From: Deinococcus aestuarii | GTDB lineage: Bacteria > Deinococcota > Deinococci > Deinococcales > Deinococcaceae | NCBI RefSeq assembly: GCF_018863415.1 | Contig: NZ_JAHKSN010000024.1 | Location: forward strand, 1-64,000 | DNA: 64,000 nucleotides | Direction: 5' to 3' | Part shown: positions 26,733 to 36,017 of the stretch, piece by piece | How positions within the stretch are numbered: the stretch's first letter is position 1 | How the letters are laid out: every line of letters starts with the position of its first letter | The notes under the pieces: model-generated | The model's database searches: none | Seen by the model: only the letters and a program-made list of their open reading frames with translations | Told to the model about the DNA's origin: nothing | Translations under genes and position numbers: made by a program

Positions 26733-27406
26733 CGTCGCCTCCAGCCGCGCTCCCGGTGGAGGCCGGGGTGGGGGTGCCCTCCGCCGGGGTCCCGGCCGGG
26801 GCGTCCGTCGGGGCCGCCTTCCCGACCAGTCCCACCGAGGCCGCGAAGGTGTAGCGGCCCGTCTCGCCCTCCTGGCCCAGGCTGCGGAAATTGACCGCGA
26901 AGTTCGGGTCGTTCTCGTAGACGTTCAAGAAGTTCACCACCGCCTGCTGGCTGCGCGCGGTGCCCGAGAGGTCGATCTCGCGCACCACGTTCTTGCCCAG
27001 GTACACGCCCCCCTGTTGCAGGGTGCTCAGCGTGCCCGCGTCGAGGGGCTTGACGTTCATCGAGGTCAGCGCCACCCCGCCGCCCGCCGGAAGCTGCGCG
27101 GAGAAGGCCGCCACGTCGTTCGTCCAGTACGTCTTGCCGTCCCGCAGCCTCCCGGCCACCGCCGTGACCTCCTCCAGCGTGCGCTGGGTGGCCGTCAGGC
27201 GGTCGTATTCGCTCTTGGTGGCGGCCAGGGCGGCGATCTCCCCGTTCAGGCGGTCCTGCTCGGCGCGCAGGGCCCCGAGCTGACGGCCCACGAGCAGCTC
27301 GGGGACGAACAGCGCGAGGATCGTCACGGGCGGCAGAACGAAGGCCGCGTACTTCCAGACGTTCGGCTCGCTGCGTTTGCGCTCCTGTGGGGGAAGGAGG
27401 TTGAGT

Positions 27407-27414
<8 letters not shown>
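26722..27414 (-). CDS. pilN: type IV pilus assembly protein PilN
   Basis: A 230-residue protein. MVELNLLPPQERKR at the N-terminus is the conserved peptide that docks into PilM. It is followed by one membrane segment (YAAFVLPPVTILALFVPELL), a coiled coil, and a periplasmic domain with a low-complexity tail. It overlaps pilM by 8 bases. Confidence 0.93.
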
Positions 27415-28597
<1,183 letters not shown>

Positions 28598-28898
28598 TCT
28601 CCCTCCAGGGTTTTGGCTGGCTTTAACGTGTCCTCATGCTCGGGTGGGTCCTCGTAGGTTCGGGGGGGGCCGGAACGGACAGAGGCGGGGGTGCATCAAC
28701 GGCTCATGCAACCACCCGCCCACTTACGGAACTCTGACAGTTTTCAGGACCCGTCCCAGTTTTTCGCCGTGCCAGGCGCGGAATTTCGCGTCATCCCAGG
28801 AAGGGACGGTGCCGTGCCCGCCGTGCCCGGGTCATGCCCCCACTGCGTGAAGGTTCCCGGGCGAGGAGCCTGGTGGGCGGCTCACCTCCGGGGTCAGT
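28598..28898. other. intergenic region upstream of pilM
   Basis: About 300 bases with no credible gene. It should contain the pil operon promoter and leader on the minus strand, but I cannot point to a confident -10/-35 pair or to a riboswitch I recognise. Confidence 0.4.
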
Positions 28899-29624
28899 TC
28901 AGCGGGTCAGGGGCCGGAGGTTCTCGTCGAAGACCCCCACGCGGCCCCCCGGCGAGACCGTCACCACGTCACCGCCGACGAGCCCCACCCGGCCCGGCCC
29001 GTGGGGCACGCTCGCCAGCACCCGGCCGGAAACGTCCGCCCGTTCGAGCGCGGCGCCCGTCAGGCGGTAGGTGCCCGAGGCGGTGACTACCCCGGGTGTA
29101 TTTGCCGTCGTGACGCCCGTCGGGGTCACCCACAGGAAGGGCCGCGGCGTGCGGTCGAGAATCACCCCGTCGGCCACCCGCCGCAGCGTCCCGGCCAGGA
29201 GCACGTAGTCCTGCCCGTCCCCCCCCGTCACCGCCGCCGAGGGGGCTCCCGCCACGCTCCCCGCCGCCGCGCCCGCGTAGGTCACGGCGCTGCCGTCCTC
29301 CCGGTAGGCGCGGATGCTCGACAGCGCCACGACCCGCCCCGCCGCCACCGAGCGCGCGGCCCGGTCGAGGGTCACGATCACCCCGGCGGCAGGCACCGCC
29401 GCCCAGGCGTCCCCGCCGTTCCAGGCGACCGCCACCACCGGGGGCAGCGCCGGGCAGACCGGGCGGTAGGAGGGAGCCCGCGCCACGCAGGCCCGCCCCC
29501 CGTCCACCCACGCCACGCCCTCTATCCCGAAGGCCGCGTCGAAGGTGGGGGCGCGGGTCACCGTTGCGGGCGCACAGGCGGTCAGGGGCAGGAGGCCGAG
29601 GGCGGAGAGCAGAAGGCGGCGCAT
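28899..29624 (-). CDS. lipoprotein, propeller-like, unknown
   Basis: A 241-residue lipoprotein with a signal ending LLPLTAC (lipobox LTAC). The rest is beta-rich with recurring blade-like stretches (GIEGVAWVDGGRACVA, VAWNGGDAWAAV, GRVGLVGGDVVTVSPGGRVGVFDENLRPL), suggesting a small propeller. It is probably anchored on the cell surface or periplasmic face. Convergent or operonic partners are not evident. Confidence 0.65.
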   Translation of the reverse strand: MRRLLLSALGLLPLTACAPATVTRAPTFDAAFGIEGVAWVDGGRACVARAPSYRPVCPALPPVVAVAWNGGDAWAAVPAAGVIVTLDRAARSVAAGRVVALSSIRAYREDGSAVTYAGAAAGSVAGAPSAAVTGGDGQDYVLLAGTLRRVADGVILDRTPRPFLWVTPTGVTTANTPGVVTASGTYRLTGAALERADVSGRVLASVPHGPGRVGLVGGDVVTVSPGGRVGVFDENLRPLTR

Positions 29625-29679
29625 GGCCCGATTCTCCCCGGATCACCGCTGAGGGGCGTGAACCCTCCCGGGGGGCCGC

Positions 29680-30000
29680 TCAGGTCCAGCGTTCGCCCCA
29701 GACGTGCATGGCGTCGATCACGCCCTCCAGCGCCCGGCCCTTGGGGGTCAGGGTGTACTCCACCCGGGGCGGCACCGCCGGGTAGACGGTGCGGGTCAGC
29801 ACGCCCCCCTCCTCCAGCTCGCGCAGCTTGTCCGTCAGGGTCTTGGGGCTCACCCCGGTCAGGGCCGCGCGCAGCTCGCCGTACCGCCGGGTGCCCCGCA
29901 GCAACTCCCGCACGATCAGGGTGGTCCACTTGCCCCCGATCACGTCCACCGTCCGCTCGACGCTGCACTCCTTCCGGCGCACCCGTTCCTCGTAGTTCAT
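29680..30000 (-). CDS. HxlR family transcriptional regulator
   Basis: A 106-residue winged-helix protein with the family pattern KECSVERTVDVIGGKWTTLIVRELLRGTRRYGEL and GVSPKTLTDKLRELEEGG. It has the N-terminal Cys that in several HxlR proteins senses oxidants or electrophiles. TAGTTT 6 bases upstream suggests a leaderless mRNA. It is divergent from an NmrA-like oxidoreductase gene, the classical arrangement for HxlR control of the neighbour. Confidence 0.92.
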   Translation of the reverse strand: MNYEERVRRKECSVERTVDVIGGKWTTLIVRELLRGTRRYGELRAALTGVSPKTLTDKLRELEEGGVLTRTVYPAVPPRVEYTLTPKGRALEGVIDAMHVWGERWT

Positions 30001-30032
30001 TTCCTGAAACTATGTTCCTTTTCGGTGCCTTC

Positions 30033-30061
30033 TTCAACTGGGGATGCGTGGCTGCTAGGGT
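30033..30061 (+). promoter_or_regulatory. candidate promoter of the NmrA-like gene
   Basis: TTCAAC (30033-30038) and TAGGGT (30056-30061) are 17 bases apart in the divergent region. This would leave a leader of about 130 bases and place the promoter next to the HxlR start, where the regulator could bind. Confidence 0.4.
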
Positions 30062-30197
30062 GGGGACGCGGAGAGATGTGGGGACGCCGGGTGCACGTTC
30101 ACCCGGCCGGAGGAACGGCGGGCAGGCAGGACGCGGGCGACGGGCCCACGTTCCACCTCCGGCCTGTCCCGGCCCGCGCCCTCCCGGGGGAGTGACC

Positions 30198-31112
30198 ATG
30201 CAGACCATTCTGGTGACGGGAGCCACGGGCTCGCAGGGAAGACCGGTCGTTGAGAAGCTGCTGGAGGCGGGGTACCGGGTGCGGATGCTCGCCCGCCACC
30301 CCGAGCGGGCGGGCGACCTGACGGAGAAAGGCGCCGAAGGCTACGCGGGCGACCTGGGTGACGTGGAGGCCGTGCGCGCGGCGGTGCGGGGCGTAGACGG
30401 CGTGTTCCTGCTCGCGCCCTTCTTCGCCGGGCCGGGGGCGGCGCTGGAGTACGGGCGCAACGTGATCGCGGCGGCGCGGGAGGCGGGCGTGCGCCTGATC
30501 GTCTGGAACCCGACCGGGGAGATTCCCCCCGTGCCCACCGGGAACCCGGCCCTCGACCTGCGGCGCGAGCTGCTCGCGGACCTGGAGGCGAGCGGCGTGC
30601 CGTACGTCGTGCTGCAACCGACCGCCTACCTCGAAAACCTGCTGGGGCCCTGGACCCGCGAGGAGGTGGCGCAGCGCGACACCTTCGCCTACCCCACCCC
30701 CAACGAGGTCCGCATCCAGTGGATCGCCACCGCCGACGTCGCCACCTTCGCCGTGTCCGCCTTCGGGCACCCCGACCTCGCGCCCCTGAACCTCAAGGTC
30801 AGCGGTCCCGAACGCCTGAGCGGGGAGGAGGTCGCCGAACGCTTCAGCCGTGCCCTGGGGCGCAGGGTCACCTTCCGGCCCATGCCCCCGAGGGAGTTCG
30901 GGGAGAAACTCGACCGCGTGTTCCCCGGCAGGGGCGCGGGTGTGACCGGTGCCTACGAAATGGCCTACGCGAACCCGGAGATGGCCTCGACCCACGTGGA
31001 CCTGGGCGCGGCCCTGGCGCGGCTGCCCGTGCGTCTCACGACGGTGGAGGAGTGGGTGCGCGAGCACGCGGCGGCGTTCAGCCCGGCGATTGAGCCGGAA
31101 CGCGTGGGCTGA
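30198..31112 (+). CDS. NmrA-like NAD(P)-binding oxidoreductase
   Basis: A 304-residue atypical short-chain dehydrogenase. The dinucleotide site is TILVTGATGSQGRPVVEKLL, and FLLAPFFAGPGAALEYGRNVI with LQPTAYLENLL follow the NmrA/QOR2-type pattern. The canonical YxxxK pair is absent, as usual in this group, so it may sense redox state or reduce quinones. A GGGGGAG site precedes the ATG at 30198. It is divergent from the HxlR regulator. Confidence 0.88.
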   Translation: MQTILVTGATGSQGRPVVEKLLEAGYRVRMLARHPERAGDLTEKGAEGYAGDLGDVEAVRAAVRGVDGVFLLAPFFAGPGAALEYGRNVIAAAREAGVRLIVWNPTGEIPPVPTGNPALDLRRELLADLEASGVPYVVLQPTAYLENLLGPWTREEVAQRDTFAYPTPNEVRIQWIATADVATFAVSAFGHPDLAPLNLKVSGPERLSGEEVAERFSRALGRRVTFRPMPPREFGEKLDRVFPGRGAGVTGAYEMAYANPEMASTHVDLGAALARLPVRLTTVEEWVREHAAAFSPAIEPERVG

Positions 31113-31148
31113 GGTCGGGGAAGAGTACGGTCTCGGGTGGCCGCGCCC

Positions 31149-32426
31149 TCAGCCGTCCCGGTGCCGGAGCAGGGCGTCCACCACCCCGTCCAGCCCGACG
31201 CCTTCCTCGGCGCGTTTCCCGGGCGTCCAACTGATGCCCCGGCTCGCCTTGACGAGCACCACGTCGCCGTCGCGGACTTCCGAAAGAAGGTCGGCGAGGA
31301 GCCCCGGTACGGTGCGGAAGGCCCGCTCCCCGAGTTCAGACGCGAACGCCCCCACCCCGTAGGTCAGGTCGGCCCGCTCCCGCGCGTGGGCGCCGACTCC
31401 CGCGTGCAATTCCCGCTCCGTCTCCCCGAGTTCGAGCATCCGCCCCAGCACGCTGATCCGGCGTCCCGGAAAGGCGGCGAGGGCGTCGAGCGCGGCCCGC
31501 ACGGCGAGGGGCGAGGCGTTGTAGGCGTCGTCGATGAGGGTGAAGCGGCCGGGGTGGACCCGGTAACGGCCTCCGGGGACCTGTACGCCCGCCAGCCGCG
31601 CCGCCGCCTCTTCCAGGGGCACCCCGGCTCTTTCCGCCAGTGCCAGCCCCAGCACCGCCGCCTCCGCCTGCACCCGCGAGGCGAGCGGCAGGGTGACGGT
31701 CACGCTCCGGAAGGAGAAGCGGGCGTCCTCCGGCGTGACCTCCAGGTTCTCCCCCGCGAAGGTCGCTTCTGCGCCGAAGCCGTAGGTGTCCACGCCCGGG
31801 AACCAGGGGGCCGCCTGCGTACTCACCAACCCGCGTCGCCCCTTCAGGATCACGCCCTTCTCGCGTGCCACGCCCTCCACGCTGCCCAGCGCCTCCAGGT
31901 GCGCCTCCCCGATGCTCGTCACCACGCCGACGCCAGGCCGCACGAGGTCCACCAGCTCGGCCATCTCGCCCACCCGGTCGATGCCCATCTCCACGACGAG
32001 GGGCTGAGGACTCCCCCCGAACTCGATCAGGAAGCAGGCGATGGCGGGCATGGTGTTGTAGACGGGCATAAAGTGCGCGTTCAGGGCCGCCGCCGCGTAG
32101 CTTTTGGCCGTCGTCTTTCCCACGCTCCCGGTGATGCCGACGACGAGTCCGTTTCTCGCCCGCTCCGAGCGGGCCCAGGTGAAGAGGGCCTCCCGCGCAT
32201 CGTCGACGCGTACCGCCCGCTCCACGGCGAGGTCGGTGAGGACGAAGGGGGCGCCCGCCGCCAGCGCCGCCTCCACGAAGCTGTTGCCGTGCATCCGCTC
32301 GCCCGGCAGCGCCACGAAGGCCACCTCGGGGCCCGCCTGCCGCGAGTCCCAGGTCAGGCGCGCGGCGGGTCGGGCCTCTGGATGGACAGTGGCGGGAAAG
32401 GGGAGGGAAGCGTGGGGGTCGAGCAT
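31149..32426 (-). CDS. murF: UDP-MurNAc-tripeptide--D-Ala-D-Ala ligase
   Basis: A 425-residue Mur ligase that adds D-Ala-D-Ala to the UDP-muramyl peptide. The ATP loop is GITGSVGKTTAKSY, and VVEMGIDRVGEMAELV and LIDDAYNASPLAVRAAL are MurF-typical. It is orphaned from the mur/fts cluster here. TATCCT 6 bases upstream of the ATG gives a leaderless start, back to back with the formamidase promoter. Confidence 0.94.
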   Translation of the reverse strand: MLDPHASLPFPATVHPEARPAARLTWDSRQAGPEVAFVALPGERMHGNSFVEAALAAGAPFVLTDLAVERAVRVDDAREALFTWARSERARNGLVVGITGSVGKTTAKSYAAAALNAHFMPVYNTMPAIACFLIEFGGSPQPLVVEMGIDRVGEMAELVDLVRPGVGVVTSIGEAHLEALGSVEGVAREKGVILKGRRGLVSTQAAPWFPGVDTYGFGAEATFAGENLEVTPEDARFSFRSVTVTLPLASRVQAEAAVLGLALAERAGVPLEEAAARLAGVQVPGGRYRVHPGRFTLIDDAYNASPLAVRAALDALAAFPGRRISVLGRMLELGETERELHAGVGAHARERADLTYGVGAFASELGERAFRTVPGLLADLLSEVRDGDVVLVKASRGISWTPGKRAEEGVGLDGVVDALLRHRDG

Positions 32427-32432
32427 GGGCGG

Positions 32433-32448
32433 AGGATACCCGTACCCT
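32433..32448. promoter_or_regulatory. divergent leaderless -10 boxes (murF and formamidase)
   Basis: On the minus strand TATCCT (32438-32433) serves murF, and on the plus strand TACCCT (32443-32448) serves the amidase. The two boxes are 4 bp apart within a 29-bp intergenic space, so each promoter's upstream part lies inside the other gene. Confidence 0.6.
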
Positions 32449-32455
32449 GTGCCCC

Positions 32456-33439
32456 ATGAGCGACCACCACCTCGGTACCGCGCACATCCACACCGTCTGG
32501 GACCGCGACCTGCCGCCCGCCCTCAGCATCCAGCCCGGCGACACGGTGACCTTCGGGACGCTCGACGCCTCGGACGGTGGGGTCGCGCGGCGGGTGGTGG
32601 CGGGCGAACTGGGGGCGCCCGCCGAGCTGGCGGGCCTCATTGCCGCCGACGCTTTCCCAGCACGGGAGGGTCCACGCGGCCACCCGCTGACGGGGCCGGT
32701 CTTCGTCGAGGGGGCCGAGTCCGGCGACGCGCTGGTGATCGAACTGCTGGACGTGCAGACCGCCGCCTGGGGTTGGACCGCCTGCCGCCCGAACGGCATC
32801 GGCCTCCTCGACGCCGTGCTCGCCGAGGAGGGGTTGCAATCCTCCACCCACCTCTGGGACCTGCGGGCGGGCACCCACGCCGACTTTCGCCCCGGCATCC
32901 GCATTCCGCTCGCGCCCTTTCCCGGCGTGCTGGGCGTTGCTCCCGCCGCTCCCGGCCCCCACCCCACCGCCCCGCCCCGGCAGGTGGGCGGCAACATGGA
33001 CATCCGGCAACTCGTGGCGGGCAGCACACTCTCTCTGCCCGTCGAGGTTCCCGGCGCCCTGTTCTCGGTGGGCGACCTGCACGCGGCCCAGGGGGACGGG
33101 GAACTGAGTGGCACGGGGATCGAGTGCGCGGGGCAGGTCACACTGCGCTTTGGCCTGGAGCGCGGCGCGGGGCTCTCCACCCCCGAATTCATCACGCCCA
33201 CCCACGGCGGCACGAGTCGGCGCTGGCACGCGACCACCGGACACGACCCCGACCTGATGACGGCGGCCCGGGTCGCTCTGCGCGCCCTCTTGCGCCGCCT
33301 CCAATCGCGCGGGTTGAGTCTGGAAGAAGCCTACGTGCTGTCGAGTGTCTGCGTGGACCTCAAAATCAGCCAGATCGTGGACGCGCCGAACTACACCGTG
33401 AGCGCGTTTCTGCCGCTGGACATTTTTGAGGAGGCATAA
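32456..33439 (+). CDS. acetamidase/formamidase family protein
   Basis: A 327-residue protein of the FmdA/AmdA family, which hydrolyses short amides to acid and ammonia. Recognisable features are HTVWDRDLPPALSIQPGDTVTF, GPVFVEGAESGDALVIELLDV, a RQVGGNMDIRQL segment, and GDLHAAQGDGELSGTGIE. It is cytosolic. A zinc or metal dependence is known in the family. Substrate preference cannot be read from the sequence. Confidence 0.9.
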   Translation: MSDHHLGTAHIHTVWDRDLPPALSIQPGDTVTFGTLDASDGGVARRVVAGELGAPAELAGLIAADAFPAREGPRGHPLTGPVFVEGAESGDALVIELLDVQTAAWGWTACRPNGIGLLDAVLAEEGLQSSTHLWDLRAGTHADFRPGIRIPLAPFPGVLGVAPAAPGPHPTAPPRQVGGNMDIRQLVAGSTLSLPVEVPGALFSVGDLHAAQGDGELSGTGIECAGQVTLRFGLERGAGLSTPEFITPTHGGTSRRWHATTGHDPDLMTAARVALRALLRRLQSRGLSLEEAYVLSSVCVDLKISQIVDAPNYTVSAFLPLDIFEEA

Positions 33440-33447
33440 CGAGGCAA

Positions 33448-33476
33448 GGGCAGAGAGCCGCTTTCGCCCTCTGCCC
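33448..33476. terminator. hairpin between convergent formamidase and rsr genes
   Basis: GGGCAGAG pairs with CTCTGCCC (8 bp). There is no strong T-run on either side, but the position between two converging stops suggests termination. Confidence 0.45.
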
Positions 33477-33501
33477 GTCATCGTTCGGCTTTCTCTCTCT
33501 C

Positions 33502-35097
33502 CTACACCTCCCCCCGCGCGAAGCCCACCATCACCCCCGGCGCGGCGCTGTCGAAGCCCACCACGTCGAGCATGTCCGCCCGGTTGGGGTCCGCGATGCT
33601 GAAGCCGGTCGCCGTCAGGCCGACCACGATCAGGCGCGCGGGGAGGCCGGTCTTCTGGCGGTAGCGGTCGAGGGCGACGGTGGGGTGGACCTTGCCCGCC
33701 CAGGTCTCGTTGTCGGTGTAGACCACGAAGGTCTCGACCTTCACCCCGTTCTGGGCCGCCCACAGCATCGGCAGGGCGCAGTCGGTGGCGCCGAAGCTCG
33801 CGGCCTGGGCCTTGCGCATGGCACCCTCCAGCGTGTCCCCCGGGGTGATCCCGAGCTTGCGGAACTCGTGGGCAAAGCCCAGCGTCAGCGCCTGGGGCTC
33901 GGTGCGCAGGGCGACGAGGCTCATCGCGGCGGCGGCCATGTTGGGGGTCAGGCCGGGCGTTCCGGCGACCTGGCCGCAGGTCATGCTGCCGCTCACGTCG
34001 AGCGCGAGCAGGTGCCACGTTCCGGCGGGCCGCACGTTCCCGAAGGCCGTGTGGAAGGCGTCTTCCAGCGCGTCCACCACCCGGGGCACGGGCACCCACT
34101 CGCCCCCGCCCTTCACGCCGCGTCCCTGGCCGTACACGAGGCGGGCCTTGAGCGCGTCGAGGGGGTGGATGCGGCCTCGCTTGAGCCCCACAGGGTCGGT
34201 CACGCGCTCGATCACCGCCCGCGTCACCTCGGGGTCGTTGACGCTCAGCACGCCCACGCGACCGAGGTTGCCCAGGTTACGCAGCAGCCAGGTCAGGCCG
34301 TTTGTCTCCATCGCCGCGCGGTAGACCTCCGCCCCGCGCAGGTGGGTGGGCACCGCCTCGATGGGCAGGTGGAAGTCGCGTATCAGCCGCGCCGCCTCGG
34401 CGTCCGTCCCCGCGTTCAGGGCGAGGAGGTGGCCCTCGATCACCCGCAGGGCGGGATCGCTCGCTCCCTTCAGCACGCCGTTCACCATGAACCGCAGCAC
34501 CGCGGTGCGGGCCTCGTCCGTGGTCCTGGGGTGCGCGAGGCGCAGGGCGTCGCGCTGGCTCCAGCCGTCGCGGGCCTTGTACTTCACGGCCCACAGCGCC
34601 AGGCGCTCCAGGGGCGCGTCCTCGTACACGCGCGCCACGCCCCGGCGGGTCAGGCGACCCCAGCCGCCCAGCGCGTCCGCGAAGGCCAGGAAGTGCAGCA
34701 GCATCGTGCCCGTGCGCGCCACCTCGGGCAGCGCGTTCCAGGCCGCCTGACGGTCCGCCACGTTCGGCGCCGTCTTGGCGATCAGCGCGAGCACCAGCAG
34801 GGCGGGGTCCGCCTTGGGCGCCCGGTTGCCGCGCACCACGTCCAGCGTCACGCGCAGGGCGGTGGCTGCGTCGCGCTGAACGAACTCGCGCACGAAGTCG
34901 GTGGCCTGCACCGTGTGCGCCCGCTCGCCCGCGTAGAAGGTGCCGCCGTCCGTGCCCAGCACCAGGAAGCGGGTGAGGCGGCCCTCGTCGGGGAGGGCAT
35001 ACACGAATCCGCCCGCGTTGTTCTTGACCTGTCGCGCGTCCAGGCGCTCGGTCTGCTTGCGGCTCTTCGGTGAAATGACCTTCAGGAGGTTCTTCAT
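33502..35097 (-). CDS. rsr: Ro60 homologue Rsr (TROVE domain protein)
   Basis: A 531-residue TROVE protein, the same length as I recall for D. radiodurans Rsr. The HEAT-repeat ring runs over residues 1-355 and binds Y RNA and misfolded RNA ends. The C-terminal von Willebrand A domain has the metal site DVSGSM (Asp367, Ser369, Ser371). Ro proteins in Deinococcus help 23S rRNA maturation and, with PNPase tethered by Y RNA, degrade structured RNA after stress. The start MKNLLKVISPKSRK is chosen because AAAGGAGGG lies just upstream. The 42 further codons run into the upstream RNA array. Confidence 0.96.
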   Translation of the reverse strand: MKNLLKVISPKSRKQTERLDARQVKNNAGGFVYALPDEGRLTRFLVLGTDGGTFYAGERAHTVQATDFVREFVQRDAATALRVTLDVVRGNRAPKADPALLVLALIAKTAPNVADRQAAWNALPEVARTGTMLLHFLAFADALGGWGRLTRRGVARVYEDAPLERLALWAVKYKARDGWSQRDALRLAHPRTTDEARTAVLRFMVNGVLKGASDPALRVIEGHLLALNAGTDAEAARLIRDFHLPIEAVPTHLRGAEVYRAAMETNGLTWLLRNLGNLGRVGVLSVNDPEVTRAVIERVTDPVGLKRGRIHPLDALKARLVYGQGRGVKGGGEWVPVPRVVDALEDAFHTAFGNVRPAGTWHLLALDVSGSMTCGQVAGTPGLTPNMAAAAMSLVALRTEPQALTLGFAHEFRKLGITPGDTLEGAMRKAQAASFGATDCALPMLWAAQNGVKVETFVVYTDNETWAGKVHPTVALDRYRQKTGLPARLIVVGLTATGFSIADPNRADMLDVVGFDSAAPGVMVGFARGEV

Positions 35098-35177
35098 GGC
35101 TTCGGCCCTCCTTTCAGGGGCAAAGGGAAGAGGGGCGCTGGAGTCACCAGCGGTGACCGGGTACGGGGCGTGCCGAG

Positions 35178-35254
35178 TGGGGAAACGGGCAGGGGTCGAA
35201 CCTGCGGCCTCCCGGTTCGCCACCGGGTGCTCTTTCCGTCTGAGCTACCGCTTC
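35178..35254 (-). ncRNA. array unit 10: tRNA-like RNA without U33, CCA encoded
   Basis: A full cloverleaf: acceptor GAAGCGG/CCGTTTC, D arm GCTC/GAGC with the AGACGG loop, T arm GCAGG-TTCGACC-CCTGC, then C and an encoded CCA. The anticodon arm is CCCGG-TGGCGAA-CCGGG. Position 33 is G instead of the invariant U, and the stem can close to 6 bp with a 5-base loop. It therefore cannot decode normally. It ends about 80 bases before the rsr ATG. It is a tRNA mimic or degenerate tRNA. A gene-finder might label it tRNA-Arg(GCG). Confidence 0.65.
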
Positions 35255-35271
35255 GTATGGGTGTGGTGGGG

Positions 35272-35393
35272 TGGAGCGGGCGGGACTCGAACCCGCGACC
35301 CGGCCATTAACAGTGGTCACCTTCCCGCTTCGGCCCGGAAGGCAAGGGATGCCGGAAGGGGTTTTCCTGCTCTACCAACTGAGCTACCGCTCC
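35272..35393 (-). ncRNA. array unit 9: tRNA-like Y RNA, 122 nt
   Basis: Acceptor GGAGCGG pairs perfectly with CCGCTCC. U8-A9, D arm GCTC-AGTTGGTA-GAGC and T arm GCGGG-TTCGAGT-CCCGC are canonical. About 72 bases replace the anticodon arm and variable loop. They contain CCCTTGCC, GGGCCGAAG and AGGTGACC, and are closed by CCGGCAT/ATGGCCGG. CCGAAG facing CUUG is the asymmetric helix bound by Ro proteins in Y RNAs. After the discriminator A comes CCC, not CCA. It is a Y RNA with a tRNA-mimic module. Confidence 0.75.
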
Positions 35394-35417
35394 ACGCGGG
35401 GAAAAGGGCGAAAAGGT

Positions 35418-35551
35418 GGGAACGGGCGGGAGTCGAACCCGCATCTGGCCCGTGGGAGGGGTAACCTTCGTGCTTCGGCCTGTCACACCGTCCGGCGTGG
35501 GGCAAGGGGCGCAGAAGATGTTGCCTGTCCTGTCCGTTAGACGACCGTTCC
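35418..35551 (-). ncRNA. array unit 8: tRNA-like Y RNA, 134 nt
   Basis: Acceptor GGAACGG/CCGTTCC (7 bp perfect), U8, D arm GTCT-AACGGACA-GGAC and T arm GCGGG-TTCGACT-CCCGC are present. The insert has CCCTTGCC, a CACGCCG/CGGTGTG side hairpin, then CAGGCCGAAG and AAGGTTACC. No CCA follows (the sequence reads CACC). It has the same architecture as its neighbours with a longer Y stem-loop. Confidence 0.75.
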
Positions 35552-35580
35552 GAAGGGATTGTGCAAAAGAGAATCTCGAT

Positions 35581-35702
35581 GCGGCGGGGCGGGAATTGAA
35601 CCCGCGACCTGGCGATCCCGTAACCCTTCCACGTCGGACCACTGAGGGGCAAGGAGGTGTGGGAGGGTATTCGTCCGCTCTCCCGCTGAGCTACCGCGCC
35701 GC
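35581..35702 (-). ncRNA. array unit 7: tRNA-like Y RNA with bulged acceptor, 122 nt
   Basis: D arm GCTC-AGCGGGA-GAGC and T arm GCGGG-TTCAATT-CCCGC are canonical. The acceptor GCGGCG(C)GG pairs with CCCGCCGC only if one C is bulged. The insert carries CCTTGCC, GGTCCGACG and GGGTTACGGG. GGTCCGA is the closest match in the array to the animal Y RNA consensus. No CCA is encoded. Confidence 0.7.
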
Positions 35703-35713
35703 GCCGAGACGGG

Positions 35714-35797
35714 TGGATGGGGTGGGACTCGAACCCACAGAAACCGAAGTTTCCGGTTTTACAGACCGGCGCGACTCGCCATCGTCGCCGCCCATCC
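35714..35797 (-). tRNA. array unit 6: tRNA-Tyr(GUA)-like RNA with broken elbow
   Basis: A class II tRNA shape: acceptor GGATGGG/CCCATCC, anticodon arm CCGGT-CTGTAAA-ACCGG with GTA at 34-36, long variable arm, and T arm GTGGG-TTCGAGT-CCCAC. The anticodon loop is exactly that of tRNA-Tyr. The invariant U8 and A14 are both C, however, and the D arm (GCGACGATGGCGAGTCGC) does not match tRNA-Tyr. The 3' end is ACCC rather than ACCA. It may be a decayed or repurposed tRNA-Tyr. I cannot tell whether the genome has another. Confidence 0.6.
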
Positions 35798-35802
35798 ATG
35801 TG

Positions 35803-35824
35803 GCCGGGAGGTGGGCCTCCCGGC
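35803..35824 (-). repeat. 9-bp hairpin between array units
   Basis: GCCGGGAGG and CCTCCCGGC pair perfectly around a CCCA loop. No T-run follows, so it is more likely a processing or spacer hairpin than a terminator. Confidence 0.5.
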
Positions 35825-35836
35825 GGGGCCGTGTGG

Positions 35837-35936
35837 GGTGGGTGTTTGGAGTCGAACCAGGTTCACCGAGAACCCTCGCGCGTCGGCCCGCCGGGCAAGC
35901 CGGGGACAAGGGATGCGGAGGGGTTGAACACCCACC
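35837..35936 (-). ncRNA. array unit 5: Y RNA with T arm only, 100 nt
   Basis: The ends form a 10-bp stem GGTGGGTGTT/AACACCCACC. Inside it a T-loop TTCGACT on a short stem is kept, but no D arm is present. The rest is a Y body: GTTCA/TGAAC and AACCCCTC/GAGGGTT stems, CCCTTGTCC opposite GGGCCGACG, and GGGTTCTC. It looks like a reduced tRNA mimic, intermediate between the tRNA-like and the plain Y RNAs. Confidence 0.6.
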
Positions 35937-35945
35937 ATAGGAGGT

Positions 35946-36017
35946 CGGGGAAGCGTAACTCTCTCGCTTCGGCCCAGAAGAATCGGGCGAGGAGGGGCGG
36001 AAGGGGAAGATTCCCCG
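35946..36017 (-). ncRNA. array unit 4: degenerate Y-like stem-loop
   Basis: CGGGGAA pairs with TTCCCCG at the ends. Inside, CTCGCCC faces GGGCCGAAGCGAG, and AGAGTTACGC continues the Y consensus (CCGAAG...GTTAC). The CTTG strand is missing, so the Ro-binding helix is altered. Confidence 0.4.

Noticed and set aside
35272..35393. tRNA gene interrupted by a group I intron
   Set aside because: The insert is about 50 bases longer than a normal anticodon and variable region, far too short for a group I intron. It contains the Y RNA helix motif, and removing it leaves no anticodon loop.
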